DNA of 62,634 nucleotides, taken from contig VRZD01000038.1 of assembly GCA_016743235.1 (NCBI GenBank), positions 1 to 62,634 of the forward strand, in the 5' to 3' direction. Positions 42,942 through 51,677 of the stretch are shown here, in pieces. The notes beneath the pieces were generated by a model. It was not told the DNA's origin and ran no database searches. It saw only the letters and a program-made list of their open reading frames with translations. The position numbers were made by a program, and so were the translations under genes. Position 1 is the stretch's first letter; every line of letters begins with the position of its first letter. The stretch comes from Pantanalinema sp. GBBB05 (GTDB lineage Bacteria; Cyanobacteriota; Cyanobacteriia; Leptolyngbyales; Leptolyngbyaceae).

Positions 42942-45900
42942 TTATGAGTTGTTAATTTCGACCTGTAACAGCGGTAGTCTGACCAGGAATGTTGCCCCTT
43001 GCCCGATCCCTACACTTTGAGCCTGAATAGTTCCCTGGTGAAGCTCGACAATGTGGTGGGCGATCGCCAATCCTAATCCTAGCCCCTTGCCTGAACTGGT
43101 TTCTCCTGCTTGCCAGAACTGCTCAAACACATGAGGAAGGAGGTCAGGGGCGATGCCTACACCTGTATCGGTCACACGGATTTCGGCGTAATTATCCAGA
43201 GAAGGTGAGGAAGCCATTGCTCCCCCATCTCCCTGATCTCCCCCATCTGCTCTGCCCCCTGCTGTTATTAGACTGACGTTGATATTGCCACCTTCTGATG
43301 TGAATTTAATGGCGTTCGTGAGCAGGTTACAGACGACTTGCTGAAGCCGCTCTTGATCGCCCATGACGACTGCCGTAGTGGTTGCTGTCCAAGTTAAATC
43401 AATCCCGGCTGCGGTGGCATCTTGAGTAACTGCTGCGATCGCTCTTTCAATCACAGATTCCAGTTTGGTCGGTTGCAGATGCAACCGTAATTTGCCTACG
43501 GTAATCCGCGATATATCTAGTAAGTCTCGCACTAATTTGGCTTGCATGGTTGCACTGTGCTCGATCGTGTCTAAGGCAGCGCTTAACATGGCTGGATGTG
43601 GCAGATTGGCACGGAGTAGGCGAGTCCAGCCTAAGATTGCGGCTAGGGGGGTGTTCAGTTCATGGGAAACGACGGAAAGCAGTTCATCCTTTCTGCGAAT
43701 GGTGCTTCTGGCTTCGTGTAAGGCTTCTCCCCGCCAGGAGGATATCTGAAGATGGGTGTTCACGCGAGAGACTAGTTCTTGAGCTGAGAAAGGTTTGATC
43801 AGGTAATCGTCGGCTCCAGCATGTAGCCCTTCAGCGATCGCGGCTGCTCCTGCCCGAGCCGAAAGCAGGATTACCGGAATTTCGCGGGTACGAGGGTCAG
43901 CCCGTAAGGTTTGCAGTAAGCCGAAGCCATCGAGTCTCGGCATCATCACATCACTCAAGACCAGATCAGGAGGGTGCGTTTGGATGACTGCCAAGGCAGC
44001 AGTTCCGTCGGCAACCGCTTCGACGTGAACGTGTTGACGCAGAAGGCGGGTGAGATACTGGCGCATGTCGGTGTTGTCATCGACGATCAGAACGCGAGGT
44101 AGGGGAGATGAGGGGGAGCGGGACGATGAGGGAAATAAGGGAGATGGGGGTGATAAGGGAGATGAGGAGGATAGGGGGGATGAGGGAGGTATTACTTCCC
44201 TATCTTCCCGACCGTCTCCTTCTTCAGGTAGCCATTGCTCTGCCTCTTGCCCATAGAGCTTGGCATTCAATGTGGTAGATGGGAGGGTGCGAGTTGCCTG
44301 AATGCGTTCAGTAGGCAGGTGAGCTGTTCCCAAGGGGAGGGTGATGGTAAAGCAGGTTCCCTGCCCTAAGGTGCTGCTGACCGCGATCGTACCTCCTTGC
44401 AATTGCACCAATTCATGCACCAGAGCCAAACCAATGCCTGAGCCTTCATAGGTTCGGGCTTGTGACTCTCGGATTTGATAAAACCGCTCAAATAAGTGGG
44501 GTAAGTGTTCGGCGGCAATTCCAGTTCCGGTGTCGCGAATTTGAAGAATGACGTGGGGGTGAGGGGATGTGGGGGTGAGGAGGTGAGGGGGGCGATGGGA
44601 CGTTTCAAGCTCAAAAGGCAAAATTTCAGGGTTAGAGGTGGAAGCGTTGAGGTCGGAGGTCGAAGGTTGAAGTTCAAAGCTTGACGATTTGAGTTCGGAG
44701 GTCAAAGTTTGCAGCTTTAAGCTGGACGTTTTGACTTCAGAGGTGAAAGTTTCAAGTTCGGAAGTGGAAGTTTTGACTTCAGATGTGGAAGTTTTAAGCT
44801 CGGAGGTAAAAGTTTTGACTTCAGAGCTTGAATGTTGACGTTCTGAAGTCAAATCATGAGAATTTACAGTCGAAGCTTGAGGATGTGGGCTGGATTCTAC
44901 GCTCAAAGACACCATGATTTCTCCAGCAAAAGTGAATTTGCAGGCGTTGGAGAGCAGATTGAGAATAATTTTCTCCCACATCCCTCGATCGATATAAACC
45001 GGTTCGGGTAACGGTGGGCAATCGACGATTAGTTGGAGTCCTGCTTGCTCGATCGCAGAGCGAAACACACTGGCGAGTTCTGCGGTATATGCAGCTAGAT
45101 CAGTCGGTTCATACACCGCTTCCAGTCGTCCGGCTTCAATGCGGGAGAAGTCAAGCAGGGTATTGACCAGTTTCAGTAAGCGGAGATTGTTGCGGTAAAC
45201 GAGTTGGAGATTTTCTCTTAAGAGAGGTAGGCAGGGTGGAGAAGGTGAGGAAGGTGAGGCGGATGGGGCAGTAATCAGGGGGTCTCCCCTATCTCCCTCA
45301 TCTCCTCCATCTCCCCCATCTCTTTCCAAACTCCTCAACGCATCTTGTAGCGGAGCCAATGATAGCGTCAGCGGTGTGCGGAATTCATGGCTGACGTTAC
45401 TGAAGAACGTTGTTTTAGAACGATCGAGGTCTGCCAGAGTCTCGGCGCGTTGGCGTTCTTGTTCACGGGCAGCTTGTTCTCGAATCAGTTGGATTTGATT
45501 GGCTTCAGCCTGTTTGCGATCGTTGATATTGCGGAAGACGATCGTCACTTGCCGATCTTGGGGATTGCCGTAAGGAACTGCATTCACTTCAAACCAGGTC
45601 TTGAGATAGTCCTGCCACCCTTCAAAGTGAACCGGGGCGTTGGTGACTAGAGCCTGGTGATAGTGCTCAAACCAACCTGCCTCAATCGACGGGATTAGTT
45701 CTTTCAACGTTTTGCCCACGGCTTGAAGCAATCCGGTTTGGGTCTCAAACGAGGGACTGACTTCTAAGAAGCGGGAATCGATCGGTCTATCGTCATCGTC
45801 ATACAGCACTTGGAGCAGTGCGAAGCCATCGTAGATCGACTCAAACAGCGATCGATATTTGGCTTCCGATGTGCGTAAACGCTGTTCGGCTTTCGCGCGT

Positions 45901-46811
45901 TCTACCGCTGCCCAGATCCGTTCAGCAGTTTCTATTGCCAGTTCTACTTCCAGATCATTCCAGTCTCTAGGCGTGTCTTGAACCAGACACAGCACACCCA
46001 CTGGCTGACCATCTTTGATCACAGGCACATCAATATACGAAATGACCTGCAACTGAATACAAAGCTGCCTAAGATCTTCGTCCACCGTATCAGTGGTAGA
46101 CACATCCTGAACCACAAACGGATGCCCTGCTTCTATGACAGATTGCAAGATGGCAAAGCTGCTCAGCGGATACACCCCAGCCACCGAAGGCAAATCTTCA
46201 CGGGCAGCGTCTCGCCGAATAATGGCATTGCCATCCTCAATTTCGCAGTAGTAGCATCGGTCTGACCCAAAATGAGCCATCGCGGTTCGGGTGACCGCCT
46301 CCTGAATCTCAACTGGATTGGCAAGGCATCGCAAGGCATCACTTAATTTAAGGAGGTAGTTCTGTTGTTCTTCGCGGCGTTGGCGTTCGTCTTCGCTACG
46401 CTTGCGCTCAGTGATGTCAAATGATACGGCAAGCACTGCATAAACGTCACCATCAGGCGATCGTAGCGGTGTTCCGCGTGTCACATACCAGTGATTGTGA
46501 GCATTGTGCTCTGTTTCAAATGGCTTGCCAGCCAGCGCCCGCCGGTAATGCCCCTCGTACTGCGTGGCGAGTTCAGGTGGTAGCACCTCAAAAATGGTTT
46601 GTCCGACAAAATCTTCAGGTTTGAATCCGGCAGCAGACAAGGCTTCTCCTTGAGCCAGCACATAGTGCAAATCGCGATCGACGACAAACACTGCTCCACC
46701 CGGCAAATTCTCAATCAGAGCAGGTAAAAGTCCGTTGCCTTCCTGTAAGGCTTGCAGGGCTTCACTCATCGGCTGAGAGGCGTTTGGGCTAATGTTTGGT
46801 TTGAATTGCAT
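42942..46811 (-). CDS. Hybrid sensor kinase with two kinase cores around a receiver
   Basis: 1,289 residues: PAS (about 30-135), GAF (155-305), PAS (310-435), HisKA with NVSHEFRTPLT (His475), ATPase 1 (NLLSNACKFTF, later RDTGTGIAAEHLPHLFERFY), receiver (RVLIVDDNTDMRQYL, SDVMMPRLDG, YLIKPF), second HisKA (VVSHELNTPLAAILGW) and ATPase 2 (NLLTNAIKFTSEGG, VTDTGVGIAPDLLPHVFEQF). Both cores look catalytically complete. Low-complexity inserts sit at about 497-530 (within HisKA 1), about 640-752 (ATPase 1, 21-bp repeats), between ATPase 1 and the receiver, and before the second D box. No membrane segment. It starts 5 bp after the sister kinase stop. Confidence 0.9.
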   Translation of the reverse strand: MQFKPNISPNASQPMSEALQALQEGNGLLPALIENLPGGAVFVVDRDLHYVLAQGEALSAAGFKPEDFVGQTIFEVLPPELATQYEGHYRRALAGKPFETEHNAHNHWYVTRGTPLRSPDGDVYAVLAVSFDITERKRSEDERQRREEQQNYLLKLSDALRCLANPVEIQEAVTRTAMAHFGSDRCYYCEIEDGNAIIRRDAAREDLPSVAGVYPLSSFAILQSVIEAGHPFVVQDVSTTDTVDEDLRQLCIQLQVISYIDVPVIKDGQPVGVLCLVQDTPRDWNDLEVELAIETAERIWAAVERAKAEQRLRTSEAKYRSLFESIYDGFALLQVLYDDDDRPIDSRFLEVSPSFETQTGLLQAVGKTLKELIPSIEAGWFEHYHQALVTNAPVHFEGWQDYLKTWFEVNAVPYGNPQDRQVTIVFRNINDRKQAEANQIQLIREQAAREQERQRAETLADLDRSKTTFFSNVSHEFRTPLTLSLAPLQDALRSLERDGGDGGDEGDRGDPLITAPSASPSSPSPPCLPLLRENLQLVYRNNLRLLKLVNTLLDFSRIEAGRLEAVYEPTDLAAYTAELASVFRSAIEQAGLQLIVDCPPLPEPVYIDRGMWEKIILNLLSNACKFTFAGEIMVSLSVESSPHPQASTVNSHDLTSERQHSSSEVKTFTSELKTSTSEVKTSTSELETFTSEVKTSSLKLQTLTSELKSSSFELQPSTSDLNASTSNPEILPFELETSHRPPHLLTPTSPHPHVILQIRDTGTGIAAEHLPHLFERFYQIRESQARTYEGSGIGLALVHELVQLQGGTIAVSSTLGQGTCFTITLPLGTAHLPTERIQATRTLPSTTLNAKLYGQEAEQWLPEEGDGREDREVIPPSSPLSSSSPLSPPSPLFPSSSRSPSSPLPRVLIVDDNTDMRQYLTRLLRQHVHVEAVADGTAALAVIQTHPPDLVLSDVMMPRLDGFGLLQTLRADPRTREIPVILLSARAGAAAIAEGLHAGADDYLIKPFSAQELVSRVNTHLQISSWRGEALHEARSTIRRKDELLSVVSHELNTPLAAILGWTRLLRANLPHPAMLSAALDTIEHSATMQAKLVRDLLDISRITVGKLRLHLQPTKLESVIERAIAAVTQDATAAGIDLTWTATTTAVVMGDQERLQQVVCNLLTNAIKFTSEGGNINVSLITAGGRADGGDQGDGGAMASSPSLDNYAEIRVTDTGVGIAPDLLPHVFEQFWQAGETSSGKGLGLGLAIAHHIVELHQGTIQAQSVGIGQGATFLVRLPLLQVEINNS
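43201..43260. repeat. Purine/pyrimidine palindromic insert E1 (in ATPase 2 of the 42942 kinase)
   Basis: GAAGGTGAGGAAG (purine arm) then ATTGC and CTCCCCCATCTCCCTGATCT (pyrimidine arm). Read in frame as the GGDQGDGG-type loop just before VTDTGVGI. Confidence 0.55.
44101..44216. repeat. Purine/pyrimidine palindromic insert E2 (linker before the receiver)
   Basis: About 90 bases of GGGAGATGAGG-like purine repeats, a centre GGTATTACTTCC, then a shorter pyrimidine arm CCCTATCTTCCCGACC. Read in frame as a Ser/Pro-rich linker between ATPase 1 and the receiver. Confidence 0.55.
44607..44879 (-). repeat. 21-bp minisatellite, about 13 units, inside the kinase gene
   Basis: Thirteen consecutive 21-base units with approximate consensus GACTTCAGAGGTGAAAGTTT plus T, diverged but in phase over 273 bases. 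On the coding strand each unit gives a heptad such as TSELKTS or TSEVKTF. It lies between the N box and the D box of ATPase 1. Confidence 0.8.
45235..45330. repeat. Purine/pyrimidine palindromic insert E3 (in HisKA 1)
   Basis: GGTGGAGAAGGTGAGGAAGG opens the purine arm, with GCAGTAATCAGG at the centre and CTCCCCTATCTCCCTCATCT opening the pyrimidine arm. Read in frame as DGGDGGDEGDRGDP plus a Ser/Pro stretch between the two helices of the HisKA hairpin. Confidence 0.6.
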
Positions 46812-46816
46812 GGAGC

Positions 46817-49800
46817 TTATGGCACTGGTGGAGTCAGATTCGGGTTGAGGTCTGCATTGACTAAGGGTAATCGAACCGTAAATGTTGCGCCTTCCCCCTC
46901 TCCGGCGCTGGCAGCTTCGATCGTCCCTTGGTGTAATTCGACTAAGAGACGAACAATTGCTAAGCCAATGCCTACACCTCCGGGGGAATGACGGCTGGGT
47001 ACTTCTGCTTGAGTGAAGCGATCGAACACATAGGGGAGAAAGTCAGGACGGATGCCAATGCCTGTGTCAGTCACACGGATTTCGATGGATGAAGGTGGGG
47101 AGGATGGAGCAGGTGAGGAGGATGAGGATAAGGCAGTCAGCCCTACTTCTCCCTGCTCTCCCCGATCTCCCTCAGGCTCCAATCTCGCGGGGTGCAAAGA
47201 TAGTCCAACCGTAACTTGTCCCCCCGGTGGGGTAAATTTGATGGCATTGTCTAGCAGATTGGTCAGAATTTGTTTGAGGCGATCGCCGTCTGCAATCACA
47301 TTCCGCTGTGGCACATGCGATAGTGTCTCAATCAATTGAATCTGCTTGGCTGCTGCCGCTGCCTGAAATTGGGCAGTTACGCTGCGGAGTAGCGGAGCCA
47401 GCTCAACGAATTGCGACTTTAACTGCACCTTGCCAGAGAGCAGACTCGAAACATCCAGCAAATCCCTGATTAGTTTGGCTTCTATCGTCGCATTGCGCTC
47501 GATCGTGGCGAGTGCCTGCGCTGTTGTATCCGCATCGAAGGAGCGGGTTTGCAATAACCGAACCCATCCGAGGATTAATGCCAGCGGTGCTTGCAACTCA
47601 TGGGTAACAGTCAGGAGAAAATTCGTTTTGAACTGACTTGCCGATCGTGCCTGCCGCAGCAAGGTTAATTGCAGATGGGTTTCCACCCGTGCCATCAGTT
47701 CCCGCGCTGAGATGGGTTTGACTAAGTAATCATCGGCTCCTGTTTCTAATCCAGCGATCGTGGCGGCTTCTCCCGCTCGGGCGGATAGCAAAATGACGGG
47801 AATACTTCTGGTTTGAGGGTCAGCCCGCAGCGCTTGCAGCAGTTGCAGCCCGTCCATCTCGGGCATCATGATATCGGTGAGTACCAAATCAGGTGGATGG
47901 TGTTGGATTTGGGTGAGGGCGATCGCGCCGTTGGCAGCGGTGTCTACCTGCCATCGTTCTTCTAACAATCGCTTCAGGTAGGCGCGCATATCAGCATTGT
48001 CATCTACTAAAAGAATGCGCGCAGTCTTAAAACCTGGAGCCTGGAGGTGAGAGCTACCAGGGCGAGGCTGTGAGCTGTGAGCTTGCATGTCTGAGTTTAG
48101 CTCTTGAGTCTCCCAGCTTGGCTCAGATAGCCATCCCCAGGCTTCCTCTAGATAAGCATTGGCTCCTGTTGCTGCCGAGGAGAGGGGTGGGTTTGGTAAA
48201 CTCCCCTCCCCTTGCCCAGACGTCGCTTGACTCAACCTGCCCGGACGAAGTGAGCTAATTTGGTCTGGGGGAAGATGAGCAGACCCGGTGGGAATCGATA
48301 CCTGAAAGCAACTGCCTTCTCCTTCAAGGCTGCTGACTTGAATCGTGCCACCATGCAGTTTGACTAACTCCTGCACCAGAGATAAACCAATCCCCGATCC
48401 TTCAAAGCTTCGCCCTGGCGCTCTTTTTACCTGATAGAACCGTTCAAATAAATGAGGCAGTTCTGCGGCAGCAATGCCGATGCCCGTGTCGCTGACTTCG
48501 AGCGTAATGTGTGGAGAGGATGGGGAAGGTAAGGAGGATGGGGAGGGTAAGGAAGATGTAGCAGGAATTTTCTCCTGATCTCCCTGATCTCCTTCATCTC
48601 TCCACCGTAAACTCACTCGAATCTCGCCCGAAAACGTAAACTTAAACGCGTTTGAGAGCAAATTGAGCACAATCTTTTCCCACATCGAGCGATCGACATA
48701 GACCAACTCTGGTAGCGGTGGGCAATCAATCACTAGTTGCAAGCCTGCCTGCACACTCGCTGAGTCAAATGAACTTGCCAATTCTGTGGTTAAGGTAGCT
48801 AGATCGGTCGGCTCATACACGGCTTGAATGTGACCCGCTTGGATGCGGGAAACATCCAGTAGCGTATTGACGAGTTTCAGTAGCCTCATCGCGTTTCGAT
48901 GGGCCAGTTCTAGGTGCGATCGTTGTGCCGAACTGGGAGGATGTGCCGAATCGCTCAAGGTATCTTGAATCGAACTCAGCAACAAGGTTAGGGGAGTGCG
49001 AAACTCATGACTCACATTGCTAAAAAATGCTTGCATGGCGGCTTGAGCCTGGATGCGATCGGCTTCAGCGCGCTTTCGTTTCGTGATATCAGTAAACAGG
49101 ACCGCGACGCGGCAGTTGTTTGGATCGCCTAGCCGAAAGATGTTGAGGTCGAAGATTCGGTTGAGGATAGGCTCTGTTATTTCAAGGCGTACCGCCTCGC
49201 CCGTCTCAACCACCTGACCGTAAATTTCTGCCCATTGCGGATTAGGTGTGTTGAGGATCTGGGTTGCTGTTCGACCAACCGGGTGTTCCATACTGGTGTG
49301 TTTGACGAAGGCGGCGTTCACCTCTAGGAAGCGGAAGTCGCTCCATCCGCCCTCCGGGTTGGAGATCACCTCAACGACCGCATAGGCTTCATCCATCGAG
49401 TTGAACAGGGTGCGATACTTCTCCTCTGAAATATGCAGGGCTGCTTCAGTGTGGGCGCGTTCGAGGCGGGTCCAGATGCGGGCGGCCAGTTCCTGCATCA
49501 ACTCAATTTCGTCTTCGCGCCAAACCCGCGGCTCCGTGTCAGCCATGAACAAACTAAACTCCCACTTGTTCTCGCGCACTTGGGGGACGTTGACGAACGC
49601 ACCGATTTTGAGAGCGGCAATATTTGGGGCGTTTACTCGCGGATCAGTGGCAACGTCGCATACAACGTAAGTCTTGCCAGTGTGACATGCCTGCCAGAAG
49701 TCCTCAGTGTAATAATCACGGCGGCGCTGATTGCCGATCGGGCTAGGTACGTCCGCTCGATGCCAGGCGTATGCCGTTGTAATTGTTTCTGCCCCCTCGC

Positions 49801-50380
49801 CAACGCTGGAGAAGGCGCAGAGCGACGCGTTGAAATAGGCACCAATTTTGGCAGCGATCGCATTCACTGTTTCGGCAATGTTGGTTAGATGCGCCAGGTC
49901 TTGGCTGATTTCGGCTAAGAAGGCGAGATTTGCGGCGTGGCGTTTACGATCGCCTTCGAGTAGAAGGCGATCGCTGATATCTTGCACACTACCGTAAAAC
50001 ATCCCGCCACCCGACTGACCCAATGGCACAAACTCAGCCTGGGACGCCAGCCAATGAATACTGCCATCTCGCCAGACAACGCGATATTCAAGTTGCAGTT
50101 GGGAGCCGGTTTGGATTGCCTCGGTAAGGGTAGCTTGAGCGCGATCGCGGTCTTCGGGGTGAAGATTGGCTCCAGCTACTTTTAAGGTCTGGACTTCGTG
50201 CGGCTCATGTCCATGTAGGTACTTGGCGCGCTCATTTGCCCAAAATTCATCCGTCGCCACGTTATACGTCCAAATGCCAAGACCGGCGCTTGCTAAACAC
50301 AACTCTAGTCGTTTCTCTGCCGCTTGCAGGGCTAGGAGTTGTGTCGGTTCGTCGTTTTGGTTAGCGTATTCTGGTTGCAT
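46817..50380 (-). CDS. Hybrid sensor kinase with two kinase cores around a receiver (sister gene)
   Basis: About 1,187 residues from the ATG at 50380; an upstream frame to 50443 would overlap the previous gene. Order: PAS (about 20-135), GAF (155-315), PAS (325-445), HisKA with NVSHEFRTPLTLLL, ATPase 1 (NLLSNAFKFTFSGE, VSDTGIGIAAAELPHLFERF), receiver (RILLVDDNADMRAYL, TDIMMPEMDG, YLVKPI), second HisKA (TVTHELQAPLALILGW) and ATPase 2 (NLLDNAIKFTPPGG, VTDTGIGIRPDFLPYVFDRF). Layout and sequence resemble the 42942 kinase, so the pair arose by duplication. Both ATPase domains carry in-frame low-complexity inserts before the D box. The GAF domain and the lack of a membrane anchor suggest cytoplasmic sensing. 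Confidence 0.9.
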   Translation of the reverse strand: MQPEYANQNDEPTQLLALQAAEKRLELCLASAGLGIWTYNVATDEFWANERAKYLHGHEPHEVQTLKVAGANLHPEDRDRAQATLTEAIQTGSQLQLEYRVVWRDGSIHWLASQAEFVPLGQSGGGMFYGSVQDISDRLLLEGDRKRHAANLAFLAEISQDLAHLTNIAETVNAIAAKIGAYFNASLCAFSSVGEGAETITTAYAWHRADVPSPIGNQRRRDYYTEDFWQACHTGKTYVVCDVATDPRVNAPNIAALKIGAFVNVPQVRENKWEFSLFMADTEPRVWREDEIELMQELAARIWTRLERAHTEAALHISEEKYRTLFNSMDEAYAVVEVISNPEGGWSDFRFLEVNAAFVKHTSMEHPVGRTATQILNTPNPQWAEIYGQVVETGEAVRLEITEPILNRIFDLNIFRLGDPNNCRVAVLFTDITKRKRAEADRIQAQAAMQAFFSNVSHEFRTPLTLLLSSIQDTLSDSAHPPSSAQRSHLELAHRNAMRLLKLVNTLLDVSRIQAGHIQAVYEPTDLATLTTELASSFDSASVQAGLQLVIDCPPLPELVYVDRSMWEKIVLNLLSNAFKFTFSGEIRVSLRWRDEGDQGDQEKIPATSSLPSPSSLPSPSSPHITLEVSDTGIGIAAAELPHLFERFYQVKRAPGRSFEGSGIGLSLVQELVKLHGGTIQVSSLEGEGSCFQVSIPTGSAHLPPDQISSLRPGRLSQATSGQGEGSLPNPPLSSAATGANAYLEEAWGWLSEPSWETQELNSDMQAHSSQPRPGSSHLQAPGFKTARILLVDDNADMRAYLKRLLEERWQVDTAANGAIALTQIQHHPPDLVLTDIMMPEMDGLQLLQALRADPQTRSIPVILLSARAGEAATIAGLETGADDYLVKPISARELMARVETHLQLTLLRQARSASQFKTNFLLTVTHELQAPLALILGWVRLLQTRSFDADTTAQALATIERNATIEAKLIRDLLDVSSLLSGKVQLKSQFVELAPLLRSVTAQFQAAAAAKQIQLIETLSHVPQRNVIADGDRLKQILTNLLDNAIKFTPPGGQVTVGLSLHPARLEPEGDRGEQGEVGLTALSSSSSPAPSSPPSSIEIRVTDTGIGIRPDFLPYVFDRFTQAEVPSRHSPGGVGIGLAIVRLLVELHQGTIEAASAGEGEGATFTVRLPLVNADLNPNLTPPVP
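47087..47176. repeat. Purine/pyrimidine palindromic insert E4 (in ATPase 2 of the 46817 kinase)
   Basis: Purine arm opening GATGAAGGTGGGGAGGATGG, centre AAGGCAGTCAGCCC, pyrimidine arm TCTCCCTGCTCTCCCCGATC. In frame as EPEGDRGEQGEVG then a Ser/Pro run before EIRVTDTGIGI. Confidence 0.6.
48513..48602. repeat. Purine/pyrimidine palindromic insert E5 (in ATPase 1 of the 46817 kinase)
   Basis: Purine arm with GGATGGGGAAGGTAAGGAGG, centre GTAGCAGGAATTTTC, pyrimidine arm TCCTGATCTCCCTGATCTCC. In frame as RDEGDQGDQEKIP plus LPSPSSLPSPSS before ITLEVSDTGIGI. Confidence 0.6.
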
Positions 50381-50393
50381 AGCATCGAATTCA

Positions 50394-51446
50394 TCAGGAT
50401 TGATCTTTCGTTGCCCGTTCAGCCAGTTGAACCACCATCTCAACCAATTCAGTCGGCTGAGACAGCTTGTACCAATAGGCTTCGTACCCAGCGCTCAAAG
50501 CTTTTTCCCGATCCTCATCCAAATAAGCGGTGATGGCAGCCGCAGGAATATGCCGCCCCTGTTTCACTTCTAAAGCTCGAATCTGCCGAATCAGGTCATA
50601 CCCATCCCCGCCCGGCATCCGAATGTCGCTCAGTAATACATTCGGTTGAAATCGTTCGATTTCCTCAAGTGCCGCCGCGGAATTCGTTACTGCCTTGACC
50701 CCAATGCCATGCGATTCCAGAAGCGCTGTGATAAATTTGCAAATTCCAGCTTCATCATCCACCACTAGCACCCGTAAGCCATCTAGCGAGTAAGGCAATG
50801 GCGATACCGGCATCGCTTGGGCTTGAGCGCTGTCTGCCAGGGGCGGGGCAACGAGAGCGTGCTCGGGCGCTTCAGACAACTCCCCAGGTGATGCTACCTC
50901 AGAGGCACTAGAAATCAACCCCCTAGCTTGACTCAAGTCGAATATGCCAATTTTCAGGCGCTCAATCTGCCCTTCACGGGTCCGACTGACTGCCACTTGT
51001 AAGTGAGCCGCAAACGTTTCCCCACCTCTAGGACAAAGATTGAGTTGCCAAACGTGTTGATCACCGTGCTGAGCCAATTGATTAAGCTTAGTGCGGAACT
51101 TGGAGCGATCGCCTGCTGCTACATACAGAACTAGCGGCTTCCCCGGCAGATAGGGGTGGGGCACATTCAGCAGGTGGGCGATCGCTTGGTTCGCTTCCAA
51201 AATGCCCCCATTGGCATCGGTGACTAGATAGGCGATCGGGGCAGCCTGAAACAAATCATAATAATGCTGAAGCTGCTGCTCAATCACGATCGCGGTTTCT
51301 AAATTCGTCTGCATCTCCTCATAAATGGTATGCAGATCTTCAAGCACCACCTCGATTTCTGTCCAAGCTACGGCGTCTTCCTGCTGCAATCTGGCAAAGT
51401 GTTGCCGAATGGCTTGAAAATGGAGGCTAACTGGATCGTTACTCAT
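50394..51446 (-). CDS. PAS-receiver response regulator
   Basis: 350 residues. A helical N-terminus (about 1-60) is followed by a PAS domain (about 62-180, AAPIAYLVTDANGGILEANQ), a linker (180-218), and a C-terminal receiver (about 219-340) with VLVVDDEAG (acidic pair), LLSDIRMPGGDG (phospho-acceptor Asp), AITAYLDEDR (Thr) and YWYKLSQP (Lys). No output domain follows the receiver. It is first in the minus-strand operon, 13 bp before the ATG of the 46817 kinase, and is the natural phosphotransfer partner of those kinases. Confidence 0.88.
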   Translation of the reverse strand: MSNDPVSLHFQAIRQHFARLQQEDAVAWTEIEVVLEDLHTIYEEMQTNLETAIVIEQQLQHYYDLFQAAPIAYLVTDANGGILEANQAIAHLLNVPHPYLPGKPLVLYVAAGDRSKFRTKLNQLAQHGDQHVWQLNLCPRGGETFAAHLQVAVSRTREGQIERLKIGIFDLSQARGLISSASEVASPGELSEAPEHALVAPPLADSAQAQAMPVSPLPYSLDGLRVLVVDDEAGICKFITALLESHGIGVKAVTNSAAALEEIERFQPNVLLSDIRMPGGDGYDLIRQIRALEVKQGRHIPAAAITAYLDEDREKALSAGYEAYWYKLSQPTELVEMVVQLAERATKDQS

Positions 51447-51677
51447 AAAGGTACCTGAGGGTTGCTATCCACTGAATCCAAGTTCAGCGATGATTTCAAA
51501 TATTTCTATCGATTAAGAGATGCTGAGAGAAATATCAGTGGACGACGGCGTTACTCCCAGTCTAGTGAATTTTGAGAATCGGGAATGATATAAAAACTGA
51601 TGTGAGAGCTACCTAACATCTGCCTGACAAACCGCTGTCAAACAAGAATACTGCTGAATTGTTCGGGATGCTTAGGG

